The notes beneath the pieces are model-generated. The model had not been told where the DNA came from. It did no database searches and saw only the letters and a program-made list of their open reading frames with translations. This document shows, in pieces, positions 45,557 to 55,495 of a stretch of 64,000 bases of DNA; within the stretch, counting starts at the first letter, position 1; each line of letters opens with the position of its first letter. Origin of the DNA: Narthecium ossifragum. Lineage: Eukaryota > Streptophyta > Magnoliopsida > Dioscoreales > Nartheciaceae. The stretch is from assembly GCA_963920575.1 (NCBI GenBank), contig OY986972.1:8258010-8322009 (forward strand), in the 5' to 3' direction. The position numbers and the translations under genes are program-made.

Positions 45557-45860
45557 TTACATCCCTTGGATTTAATCTGGGCCATTACTTACGCCACATC
45601 AGCAACGTTGGGATCAATCCCTTTTTCCTGGGCGTTTGGGCAGATTGATCCCCTCAACATTTGCTTTCTGGAATACTAAAAACGGATCAATCCCCACAGA
45701 CTGGGGGATTGATCCAACTTTTCAACTTGTGCTCTTGATGCCCTTTTTAAAACCACATTCGATCCAAGCCACCTTAGAAGTGTTTGTACCTGAAACTCCA
45801 TGAAGTTTATTAGAAATGCATTGCTCTAGAGCTAACAAAGCTAAGTTAAGAGGGTGAATT
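45557..45860 (-). mobile_element. E3 5' LTR, U3 part beyond the E6 insertion
   Basis: It begins with the E6 target duplication TTACA. Three or four sites on the pattern GGGATTGATCC lie at 45609-45717. A near match to 21195-21430 (the E3 3' LTR) supports it. The outer LTR boundary near 45860 is not sharp to me. Confidence 0.65.
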
Positions 45861-45869
45861 GTGTATATT

Positions 45870-47878
45870 TTGTCAGTCATCAGGGACGGTCAACATACTG
45901 AAGTTGAATATGAACCAGCTATAAAAGGACGCCAACCCGTGGAAACGACGGACTTCATGCAAGCTCCGTGGTGAGGGCCAACTTCGGATTGCTTCCACTT
46001 TAGCCGGATCAGCACTAATGTCATCTGCAAAAACAATATAACCAAGAAAACAAACTTGATTAGTGAAAAAGATGCACTCAGTAGTGGCAATCCAGCGGGT
46101 AGCTCTCCCAGCATTAGATCAGCAAACTCACTCAGTAGTGGGTTTAGTAAATCTAGAACCTCATCAACAGCTTCTAGTTCACCTGGCAGCAGCGCGTAGA
46201 TGACCAGCTGCTCCTTCACTTCTTTGAGAAACTGAGATCGTGACAACATAGTCACGATCCTGTCTTCCTTGGACTTGGGTCGCGGGTCCTCACGTCTTGG
46301 AGCGAGGGTCAACCGTTTCTCCTTGATTCTCAATGTGTAGGTGTTCCTCCACCCGTCATGGACGACAAAGCAATCATACTGCCAAGGTCAGCACAAAAGT
46401 AGGTGGCATGCATCCATAGTAACCACGTCACACTATACACTATCTTGATAGTTAGCTCCAATGGAAAAAGAGACCAAGCAGCGTTTATCAACTTTTACCT
46501 CACTACCATGTTTGATCCAGGATAGCCGGTAAGGAACAGGATGGGACTCCATTGGAAGCTGTTGCTTGGAAACCACCTCATCCGCTATGATGTTCTCATA
46601 GCTTCCGCTATCCACTATCATCTTACAAACTCTTCCGCCGATAGTACATGTTGTTTGGAAAATATTAGTTCGCAACCAGTTGTTGTCGCCCTCTTCCTTC
46701 GGAGAAAGAAAGCTCTTTCGTAGGACTAGGGTCTCTTGACCGTCACCGTACAAGACCTCCCCTTCTTCTTCACAACCATCGAAGGTGGGTTCCAGTAGAT
46801 CATCATGCTCATCAGCTTCTTCTTCAAGGAACAGTGCCTTCCCTGGCCTACTAACAGGTAGGTCGCACTTCGAGGCCCGATGTCCTACTTCCCCACAACG
46901 GTAGTACTTGAAGGTGGACCCTGAGGCTGGATTTGGAGGTCCCGGTCGCGGGCCCATCTTCACATGCGGCATCGGGTTCATCGGTGCTGGAGTTGTACAT
47001 TGGTTCCTCCCAGTGGTGGCCGCCTGAGCTTGTTGTTTTTCTACCGTCAACGCTCGTTGGTAAGCCTCTGACACCGTTCACAACGCATGGAGGCTCAACG
47101 CGTCCTGGATAGATAGTCGCAGCCCCCCAGGTATCTCGTGACCGTCTACTCCTCAGTTTCCGATAAATCGTTTCTGGCAAGCAACTGATAAAATTCTTCA
47201 GTATACTCTTCAACAGATCGCATACCTTGGCGTAAAGTATGGAGCTTCTGAAAGAGGGACTGAGTATATCCGAAGGGAAGGAAGTACTCTTTCATTTTAT
47301 TTTCATCTTTTCCCAACTTCGGATTTTGTTTTTCTGCTGCTTCTCCCAAACCCTCTTCAGTTGCTCTTCAGTTGTTACCACCATGCCCAAGCTCGAACGT
47401 TCAGTTTGATAGACACCAACTTCACCTTGATGTCATCAGGTACTTCTCGAAACTCGAATATACAGTCGATTTGATGAAGCCAGTCAATAAAAATATCCGG
47501 CTGCAATCCTCTCACGAATTCAGACAGGTCTACGTTGAATCCGTAATCCATGGAACGATCACGCTGACTATGGTGCTGAAACAGAGAGTGACCACCATAC
47601 ATGTTTTGGAAGGAGGACTCGTCTGATGACAAATCCTCTTCCTCTTCAAGAGAGGGTATCTGGTCATGGTTTTGTTGCTGGAGCTGAAGCTGGAGCTCGG
47701 CAACTTGTCGGTGCAGATCAACAATGGTTGCCTGTATGACTCCTTGCTCCTGAAGAGGAGGTGTGTTGTCTACAGGAGAACGACCCCCCCTTCCTCCCCA
47801 TAGGTAGTTATGGATGGGTGGGCTAGGCGGACTCGGATGCCGTGCTTGTGCTACTCTGGTTCGAGGCATTGCTACCAT
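45870..47878 (-). pseudogene. E7: chromovirus gag-protease with RT core deleted
   Basis: Minus strand from 47878. Gag: coiled LHRQVAELQLQLQQQNHD, FIDWLHQIDCIFEFREVPDD, TQSLFQKLHTLRQGMRSVEE, then YYRCGEVGHRASKC, a zinc knuckle with the first Cys changed to Tyr. Protease: KMIVDSGSYENIIADEVV with the DSGS active site. The following linker (FADLMLGELPAGLPL) normally leads into reverse transcriptase; here it jumps to the far end of that domain (VEAIRSWPSP, FHGLASFYSWFI in another frame), so the RT core is deleted. Several frameshifts and stops occur between 47375 and 46433. The element is cut near 45870 by E3's LTR. Its family is that of E1 and E8. Confidence 0.82.
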
Positions 47879-47896
47879 TTTCAGGGAACACTACTA

Positions 47897-47908
47897 GCTC
47901 TGGTACCA
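47897..47908 (-). promoter_or_regulatory. E7 primer binding site (iMet-like)
   Basis: Minus strand TGGTACCAGAGC, one change from TGGTATCAGAGC, three bases from the LTR-D end. Confidence 0.8.
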
Positions 47909-47911
47909 CCT

Positions 47912-48261
47912 TGGCGCAGGGTGAGCATGAAAGAAGAGCCTTCTATCGGGAGAGACGACCGTCCTCTCTGTGGGAGAGAAAATCAGAATTCTAAAGAGGA
48001 GAAAACTACTCGAAATCTCATTAATCAGAAAACTGACCCTATTTACAAACCCTAATCTCTTTTATAGAGTAAGAGAGACCTACTTACAGATGAACTCAAA
48101 CTTCCTAAAGATAGGAAAAAAATCCAAAACAAACTATTAATCAAATTGCCAAAAGCGGGAAAAAAAACCTAGTTTATGAGAAAACTGCCAAATATGGAAA
48201 GTTTTAATAAAACGGAATTTTCGGGCATTAGAAAAAGGAATTTGACCCCGAAACGCCTTGG
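47912..48261 (-). mobile_element. E7 5' LTR (LTR-D), truncated
   Basis: The reverse of LTR-D: the CTCTCCCGATAGAAG-type block and a CTATAAAAGAG TATA equivalent. It stops at 48261 where E8 begins in the opposite direction. Confidence 0.78.
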
Positions 48262-48798
48262 ATCATGGAGAGATCTTTGATGTGGGATGCAACTTTGAGC
48301 CAACCCCGAATTTGCCTTCAATCGGTCCAAAAATCCTTCTACTGGCTTGAGTCCTTTTGAAGTAGTTTATGGGTCCAATCTCATGGGCGTGTTGGATCTG
48401 GTTTCGGTTCCCAAGATTGGTCGGCCAAACCTTCGAGCTGAAGACATGATTGAGCACCTCCACACCGTTCAGAATCAAGTCAAGACTCAATTGGAACTCA
48501 CCAACGCCATGTATAAAAGTGTTGCGGATCGGCAACGTCGTGACGTCACCTTCGAAGTCGGGGACGAAGTGTGGGTCGTGTTGACTAAAGAGAGGCTGCC
48601 GGAATATTCCAAGTTGGGAGATAGGAAGGTCGAACCGTGTGAAGTCCTCCAGAAATTTAATGATAATGCATATCGAGTTCAGCTCCCACCCCACTTGAAG
48701 ATTTCTAATACTTTTAACCTGAAACATCTGGTTCCATACAGAGGGGTTCGATTCGACTCAGACTCGAGGACGAGTCCTTTCCAACTAGGGGAGGATGA
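48262..48798 (+). pseudogene. E8: chromovirus integrase C-terminal remnant
   Basis: It starts inside the integrase core (SLMWDATL-like, in a broken frame) and then has an open stretch: GLSPFEVVYGSNLMGVLDLV, LRAEDMIEHLHTVQNQVKTQ, VGDEVWVVLTKERLP, FNDNAYRVQLPPHLKISNTF. It matches E1 at 4784-5240. The frame stays open through the purine tract and into the LTR to 49150. RNase H and upstream domains are missing. With E7 it could be the other half of one rearranged element. Confidence 0.82.
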
Positions 48799-49398
48799 TG
48801 CGGGACCAAGTCCAGATCCAGACCTGGCTGAGTTTGATCCGGAGAGACTTCCTAGGCGTTCCGGTCGTGTTCGAACTCCCTCAGTCCGACTCAGATCTCC
48901 ATACGACTGTGACCGTCTGATGGGCATAAGTTTCGACACTGATGTTCGATCAGGGCGTGCGACCAGCCGTTTCGACCCGCTCGACGAGACTGACAAGATG
49001 CATTGGAGATCGAAGATCTCTCCATTACCTGGGCCTCCAAAATTCCAGATTCCTTTTCTTTATGGCGTAGAATTTCGTTTTTGTGTAAAACTTTCCTTTT
49101 TAGGCAGGTTATCGGTCCTTACTATTTTTAGCATGTTTTCCTATTTCTAGCCGTTTTCTTCTTTCTTAATTCCGGATTGCTTCATTAGTTATTGGGTTTG
49201 AGTCTAATTCCTGCTTTGAGTCCATGTGTACACTGGTCTCTCTTTATCCTATAAAAGGAGTTTTAGGGTTTGTAATTGAGAAGCTTTTGATTAGTAAAAT
49301 TCGAGTAGCTTTCCCCTCTTTGAGAATTCTGGTTGTCTCTCCCATAGAGAGGACAGTTGTCTCTCCCGACGAGAGGCTTTTACGCTTACCCTGCGCCA
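48799..49398 (+). mobile_element. E8 3' LTR (LTR-D)
   Basis: TGCGGGACC after GGGGAGGATGA, ending CCCTGCGCCA. TATA box CCTATAAAAGG near 49250. Homologous to 5242-5755. Confidence 0.78.
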
Positions 49399-49650
49399 AA
49401 TTCCTACCTAGTTTATTGTTTGTTGTATGGTGTTTATAATATCTGAAAAGTTAATAGCAGAAGCTCTAGCATGCTTGCTTCTAGAAAGACCTCGGACCTA
49501 CACATCATATAACCTAGGGGAGGATCTCGGCGATGAGGTCGGGGGGCAGCCGAGCTTGAGGTGGAGGTCACCGGTGATGAGGTTGGGGGGCAGCCGTGGT
49601 GTGGAGTTTGGTAGACCTTGGTAGACCTCGGATCTACACCGGTGAGGATC
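49399..49650. other. Junction sequence and partial duplication of repeat X start
   Basis: About 110 bases are unassigned. Then the block GGATCTCGGCGATGAGGTCG and what follows (49517-49580) appears once before its main copy at 49648, a local duplication with a 126-base offset. Confidence 0.5.
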
Positions 49651-50056
49651 TCGGCGATGAGGTCGGGGGGCAGGCGAGCTTGAGGTGGAGGTCACTGGTG
49701 ACTCGGTGACTAGGAAGGGCGACGTCAATGTAGGGGACCTCGGGGAGGTCGGGGTGACGAAGGAGTGGGGGAGGGATGTCGCTAGTGGTCGTGGTTTCAT
49801 CGGAGAATGGTAGAGGTATTATAAATTTTTTATAAACGAACGTGACTAATCGTTTTAAAAAAAACAAATTATGAGTCTAAGCCGTACCAAATTATAACAA
49901 GAGAGCTGACATCAAATCCCCCTAAAGAAATATCTTGAGACATGATCTGATATTTAAGATTTTTGATTGATTGACGTAAGCATCCTTCGCTAATTTTTCT
50001 CTGGTCCGAGACCGATCTGATTATCAGCTTGTTGGCCTCAACTTACACTTCTACTA
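49643..50056. repeat. Repeat X, copy 2
   Basis: It matches 13748-14158 up to CTTACACTTCTACT. Orientation is the same. The open frames on the minus strand (ETTTTSDIPPP) are shared by both copies but show no domain. Confidence 0.7.
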
Positions 50057-50149
50057 GCTATATGTATTGCTTAATTTCTATCTTTTCACTTTCTTGTTTC
50101 TTTTTAAAAGAGATCTATTCGGATTCCTTTTTTGTGTACAGATATATAT

Positions 50150-50834
50150 ATATATATTTTTAGAGAATTTATATGTTACAGCCTTGGAGGGCTATTAATG
50201 AATTAACAGGAGCATCTAAGCTTAGACAATTTCCAGTACTTGGCCAGTCATATGCCAATTAACTATAATATTTTGGTAATACATGAATACATACAAGAAC
50301 ACATTCAAGGGGATTAGCCAATCAAGAAATGATGAAAAAGAGGAAAATAATAGAAGTCATTATGCTAAATTAGAATCAAAACATATATAGGATGAAGATA
50401 GCAAGACTAGATCAGGTGATGCGTGACCAAAGAGATGATCGATCGCTACGTATTGAAAGCTTTCGCATTCCACGCCTAGGTGTTGTGGAGATAATATGCA
50501 TGGGTCAATCATGGGCTAGTCAGTCATATACCAACGATTTCCAATGCATGAAAACATGCAGGGGGATTAGCTAGGGCAAATCAAGAGAATGAAGAAAAAG
50601 AGATAATTAATAGAAGTTATCTATTATGCTGAATTAGAATCAAAATATGGGAATTAAGAAGATAGCAACACTATATTTATGTATAGTCAGGTGATGCATG
50701 ACCAAGGAGATCTCCCTACGTCTCTTTTGCATTCCATATATAGACTCCTGGAGATCGATATATGGTCCAATCATGTATGCATTAATTGAGTATAAATCTC
50801 CCTCCCTCCCTCCCTCCCTCCCCCCCTCTCTCTC

Positions 50835-50891
<57 letters not shown>

Positions 50892-50990
50892 TCTTAAGCT
50901 CAAAGCAAGACGATAGAAGAAGTAAGTTCTCTCAAAGTCAAAAGGTATGGTTTAATTAATATAACTTTTTTTCATTGTATTAAATGCGAG
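50150..50990. repeat. Polygalacturonase-locus duplication, unit 1 (no MITE)
   Basis: It shares with 51138-51990 and 53027-53844 the blocks CTTGGAGGGCTATTAATGAA, CACGCCTAGGTGTTGTGGAG and GGTCCAATCATGTATGCATT. At about 50308 the two flanks of the MITE are joined without it. It ends in a promoter-like part: GAGTATAAAT, a long CT run, then a short leader ending AAAAG before GTATGG, which could be a splice donor. Confidence 0.75.
50798..50888. repeat. (CCCT)n/(CT)n microsatellite
   Basis: A CCCT run is followed by about 27 CT units directly after a TATA-like GAGTATAAAT. Shorter CT runs occupy the same place in the other promoter copies. Confidence 0.95.
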
Positions 50991-51137
50991 ATTAAAAAAG
51001 ATTAAATAAAGAGTATAAACGGTATGATAGTACGACTTCCGAGAGAGTCGTGATAATTTGGTTTAAAGGATAAGAAAAAATGGTCAAATCACATATTTTA
51101 ACTCTGCCGATCAATGACAATATTTCCTCTTCAACAA

Positions 51138-51990
51138 ATTTATATATTACAGTCTTGGAGGGCTATTAATGAATTAACAGGAGCATCTAAGCTTAGACAA
51201 TTTCCAGTAGTTGGCCAAGTCATATACCAATTAACTATAATATTTTGATAATACATGAAAACATACAAGAACACATTCAATAACGGCATGTTTGGCAGAG
51301 GGGTGGATTCGGAATCCGCCGGATCCGGAATCCGGAATCCGCCCCTTGGATTCCAAAAATGGAAAATGGGATCCGTCCTTGGGCGGATCCCATTTTCATG
51401 GATCCGACCGGGATCCGACGTCGATCCAAACGCGCGGATCGATCCCATCCACGGGATCCGCGCATACCTCCCATCCCTTGGATCCCAGCGGATCCAAGGC
51501 TGTCAAACAGGCCCGAAGGGGATTAGCCAATCAAGAAATGATGAAAAAGAGGAAAATAATAGAAGTTATTATGCTAAATTAGAGTCAAACAATATACAGG
51601 AAGAAGATAGCAAGACTAGATCGATCAGGTGATGCGTGACCAAAGAGCTAGATGATCGATCGCAACGTACTGAAAGCTTTCGCATTCCACGCCTAGGTGT
51701 TGTGGAGATAATATGCATGGTTCAATCAAGGGATAGTCAGTCATATACCTACGATTTGGCAATGCATGAAAACATGCGGGGGGATTAGCTAGGGCCAATC
51801 AAGGGAATGAAGAAAAAAAAAAAATTAATAGAAGTTATATATTATGCTAAATTAGAATCAAAATATGGGAATTAAGAAGATAGCAAGACTATATTTATGT
51901 ATAGTCAGGTGATGCATGACCAAGGAGATCTCCCTACGTATCAATCTCTTTTGCATTCCATACCTAAGAGTAGTGGAGATCGATATATGG
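51138..51990. repeat. Polygalacturonase-locus duplication, unit 2 (with MITE)
   Basis: Upstream region of the polygalacturonase exon. It begins TTTATATATTACAGTCTTGG and carries the MITE at 51284-51514. It runs into the promoter at 51990-52199. Confidence 0.75.
51284..51514. mobile_element. Tourist-like MITE, copy 1
   Basis: About 230 bases with inverted ends (GGCATGTTTGGCAG and CTGTCAAACAGGCC), TAA-type target flank, no frame. Inside are many GGATCCG words and a strong hairpin with arms AAAATGGGATCCG and CGGATCCCATTTT. Fits the PIF/Harbinger Tourist group, which duplicates TWA. Confidence 0.7.
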
Positions 51991-52013
51991 TCCAATCATG
52001 TATGCATTAATTG

Positions 52014-52021
52014 AGTATAAA
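52014..52021 (+). promoter_or_regulatory. Polygalacturonase TATA box
   Basis: GAGTATAAACCC, followed by a CT-rich leader; about 180 bases upstream of the ATG. Confidence 0.6.
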
Positions 52022-52199
52022 CCCTTCTCTCTAATATCTCTGTCTCTCTCTCTCTCTCTCTCTAATATCTCTCTATATAAGCTCATTGTGACATAGCTAG
52101 CTAGCATGCATGCCACGAGACCTTAAAAACTCAGTTCCCTTCTCAGCAATCAAGTAAAACCTAGCTTGCTAATTGCTCTATCTGTTTGTAACAACGCAA

Positions 52200-52478
52200 A
52201 TGAGCCTGTTGAAGCACCCGCTGCTTCCTCTTCTATTAATAGTGTTCTTTCAAAGCTTAGCTTGTACCCATGGGTACATAGAACAAGTGCTTCCGCATAG
52301 TCGCCGCGATCGTTGTTATGGTGCTGATCTTGATGGAAAGGACAGCAGTATTAGTAATGAAGCCGAGAAGAAGATCATGGAGAGCTTGGATCAAGTTGGT
52401 GGTCGCCTGGAATCTTCGACAAGAGTGGTGAATGTGGAGAATTATGGAGCTAAAGGTGATGGAAATGATGATAGCGAG
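52200..52478 (+). CDS. Polygalacturonase (GH28 pectinase), first exon only
   Basis: 93 codons from the ATG at 52200 to a splice donor at 52479 (GAG, then GTACCATTAT). The first 25 or so residues (MSLLKHPLLPLLLIVFFQSL) form a signal peptide, as expected for a cell-wall enzyme that cuts pectin. The exon ends in VVNVENYGAKGDGNDDSE, the N-terminal signature of plant polygalacturonases, and the intron falls where many of these genes have one. An in-frame CTG/TTG-rich stretch upstream lacks an earlier ATG. No later exon (catalytic NTDG, DD, GHG, RIK motifs) is found before the Tat insertion at 53845. Either the gene is truncated or its other exons lie beyond the window. Promoter and leader look complete. 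Confidence 0.75.
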
Positions 52479-53026
52479 GTACCATTATATATATCTTTAA
52501 CTAGGCAGCTGACTTTAAGTTCAAAACTGCTTTATTTTAGGAATAAATTTAGTGTTTCTTTTTCAAAAATATACTTTAAAAACTAATTATATGCCTTTTT
52601 TTCATTATATTAAATGAAAAAAAGATTGAATAGACTCGTGGACATCGATATATATAATGGTACCTTTTTTTCATTATATTAGGTGTCTCTTTTTTTGCAT
52701 TCCATATATAGACTCGTGGACATCGATATATGGCCCAATCATGTATGCATTAATTGAGTATAAACCTCTCTCTCTCTCATCTCTTAAGCTCAAAGCAAGA
52801 CGACGGAAGAAGTAAGTTCTCTCAAAGTTAAAAGGTATGGTTTAATTAATATGCCTTTTTTTCATTATATTAAATGTGGAATTAAAAAAGATTGAATAGA
52901 GAGTATAAACGGCACGACAGTACGAAGTGTCCGAGAGAGTCGTGATAATTAAGTTTAAAGGATAAGAAAAAATGGTCAAATCACGTATTTTAACTCTGCC
53001 GATCAATGACAAGAATTCCTCTTCAA
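52479..53026. other. Intron-side sequence and third promoter-like copy
   Basis: After the splice donor come AT-rich intron-like bases, then 52683-52990 repeats the promoter and short leader of unit 1 (GAGTATAAACC, CT run, ATCTCTTAAGCTCAAAGCAA). No coding sequence seen. Confidence 0.6.
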
Positions 53027-53844
53027 CAAATTTATATATTACAGTCTTGGAGGGCTATTAATGAATTAACAGGAGCATCTAAGCTAAGACAATTTCTATT
53101 AGTTGGCCAAGTCATATACCAATTAACTATAATATTTTGGTAATACATGAATACATACAAGAACGCATTCAATAACGGCATGTTTGGCAGAGGGGCGGAT
53201 TCGGAATTCGCGGGATCCGGAATCCGGAATCCGCCACTCGGATTCCCAAAACGGAAAATGGGATCCGCTCTTGGGCGGATCTCATTTTCATGGGGATCCG
53301 ACGTCGATCCAAACGCGCGGATCTCATCTACGGGATCCGCGCATATACCTCCCATCCCGTGGATCCCAGCCAAGGCTGTCAAACAGGCCCTAAGGGGATT
53401 AGCCAATCAAGAAATGATGAAAAAGAGGAAAATAATAGAAGTTATTATGCTAAATTAGAGTCAAACCATATACAGGAAGAAGATAGCAAGACTAGATCAG
53501 GTGATGCGTGACCAAAGAGATGATCGATCGCTACGTACGTATTGAAAGCTTTCGCATTCCACGCCTAGGTGTTGCGGAGATAATATGCATGGTTCAATCA
53601 TGCATGGGCTAGTCAGTCATATACCAACGATTTGGCAATGCATGAAAACATGCAGGGGGGTTAGCCAGGGCGCCAATTAAGGAAATGAAGAAAAAGAGAT
53701 AATTAATAGAAGTTATATATTATGCTGAATTAGAATCAAAATATGGGAATTAAGAAGATAGCAAGACTATATTTATGTATAGTCAGGTGATGCATGAGTG
53801 CATGACCAAGGAGATCTCCCTACGTATCAATCTCTTTTTCATTC
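53027..53844. repeat. Polygalacturonase-locus duplication, unit 3 (with MITE), cut by E9
   Basis: A copy of unit 2, offset by about 1.9 kb. It stops at CTTTTTCATTC where unit 2 continues GCATTCCATACC. The E9 LTR begins at that point, so E9 inserted here with likely target duplication CATTC. Confidence 0.8.
53176..53390. mobile_element. Tourist-like MITE, copy 2
   Basis: Same position in the duplicated unit as copy 1, about 215 bases. The right flank is TAAGGGG here and GAAGGGG in copy 1. Confidence 0.7.
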
Positions 53845-55142
53845 TGTTAGAGAGGAAATCTAACCGTTGACCGATCAAATTGTCAAAGTCAAATCCTATT
53901 CCACACTTAAGTATCAGATGATTCTTGAGTTCTGCTCTTTCGAATTAACGAACCAGAGATGTCAAGTAATATGGAAATCTAGATTAGACCTAATTAAATA
54001 ATCTAATTATCAAGATTAACTTAAAATACTCTAAATTAACCTAAGAAAAATCGTAAATTATCTAAGATTACGGAATCAATTAAATAAAGCATAAAGATCA
54101 ACCTAAATTACTAAATTCAGAAAATGCATTTAAATCTATCGATTAACTTAATCTAAGAAAACAGTAACTTATTCTAATGGAAAAACAGTAAAGGAAGCTT
54201 AAAGAACAGAAGGCGTAAAAGAAGACTGATAAAACCTAAATTAAACTTAAAATACTCCTATGATCATGAAGAAAAAAAACAGTAATCAATAAACTAATTT
54301 AATCTTACCTAGAACTAAATTAACTTAATTAAACTATGCTAAAAATACAGAAACGGACAGAAAGCATAAACGGACAGAAATCCATTAATCTAGAACTATA
54401 AAACTGAAACAAAAGGAAGAAGCGATTAAAACGACTACATTATCGAGATTATGCTAAGAAAGCAGTAAAAGAAAGCCATTAATCAAACTGAAAGCTTTAC
54501 TAATCAACTTACAGGTACATAAGAAACGAAAGCCATGCTTAAGAGCAGGTTACAGAGTGTCGGGGGGTGTTTACAGTGGAGAAGAGAGGCTATTTATCCT
54601 AGGAACTAATTAACTGCTCCCGCCTTGAGGGTTGATGGCGTAAAAGGAGAAGATCGTGTGCGAACTGCTCCTCAACAGCTTCTCCCATGTCCGTGTCTGG
54701 TTTGGAGAGTACACGTGGCCGATGCTCGTTCGTTGCATACGTCACGATTGCGCTGGCTTACTTATTGTTTCTTGTCCACGTCATACCTGCATGTGTTTTT
54801 TAGCCATATTTAGAACACGTGTTAATTGCTTTTGGACAATGACATTAAGTAACATGTCCAATTGTGACTTTTGGGCGATTATCGTCCATAGTCCCTTAAA
54901 CGGTGTTGCCATATGGACGATATCGTCCATTTGGTCGATAGGTTTCATCTGGTTGATAAGTTTATATAGTTATCGTCCATTTGGTCGATAGGTTTTATCT
55001 GGTCGATAAGTTTATATAGTTATCGTCCATTTGGTCGATAGGTTTTATCTGGTCGATAAGTTTATATAGTTATCGTCCATTTAACCATTGCTTTTTGCTT
55101 ACGTGTCCGTCATTAATGATTTAGCCATTATTTTAGCTAACA
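53845..55142 (-). mobile_element. E9 3' LTR
   Basis: About 1.3 kb with inverted ends: TGTTAGAG on the plus strand at 53845 and AGCTAACA at 55142. AT-rich in the middle. The minus-strand purine tract (ATGGGGGGCAAAA) abuts it. Confidence 0.75.
54921..55070. repeat. Three 50-base tandem repeats in E9 LTR U3
   Basis: Three units on TATCGTCCATTTGGTCGATA.., exactly 50 bases each, with a partial fourth. Each holds two GGTCGATA sites and, on the minus strand, an ACTATATAAAC TATA-like word. Confidence 0.92.
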
Positions 55143-55155
55143 TTTTGCCCCCCAT
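55143..55155 (-). promoter_or_regulatory. E9 polypurine tract
   Basis: Minus strand ATGGGGGGCAAAA just before the LTR start. Confidence 0.75.
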
Positions 55156-55495
55156 GCGGTAATCGAGGAGACACTTTAATGACGAGGTGACCGCATCATA
55201 CGGGATTTGACCGTTTTGCCTAAGTTTTCAAATTCAATCATGACGGATGTTTAGGAAAATGAATCGCTGCGCCGTTTCTTTTCTCTATCCAAATCTTTTT
55301 GGATCCGGCATTTAAACCTTTTGGCAAGTAACGACAAAAAACCCTTTATTTAAATTGCTTCCTTTAGTCAGGAAAGAACTTTCTTCGCCTGTCTTCTTCT
55401 TCAAGTCTTCTAGGGTTTTACTGCTCTTTACTTACTTCCGCGGCGGTTCTTTGTTCTTTTCCTCTTAACTCCGGCGTCTACACCCGTTCGTCATC

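Larger units (their letters stand above)
32005..45561 (+). mobile_element. E6: Tekay/Del-type element, complete ends, dead interior
   Basis: Both ends and a perfect 5-base target duplication TTACA (32005-32009 and 45557-45561) are present. The 5' LTR is 32010-38761 including the nested E5; the 3' LTR is 43124-45556. Primer site and purine tract are in place. The interior (38777-43123) is about the size of a gag-pol but holds no long frame. Comparing LTRs by eye over the shared 2.1 kb gives roughly 30 substitutions (about 1.4%), so it moved recently. Confidence 0.9.

Noticed and set aside
49427..49624. 65-codon plus frame near repeat X
   Set aside because: Short, crosses a junction and a local duplication, and no homologue is visible in copy 1.
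50640..50916. EREREREREGER protein and its plus-strand SLSLSL twin
   Set aside because: Translated CT microsatellite.
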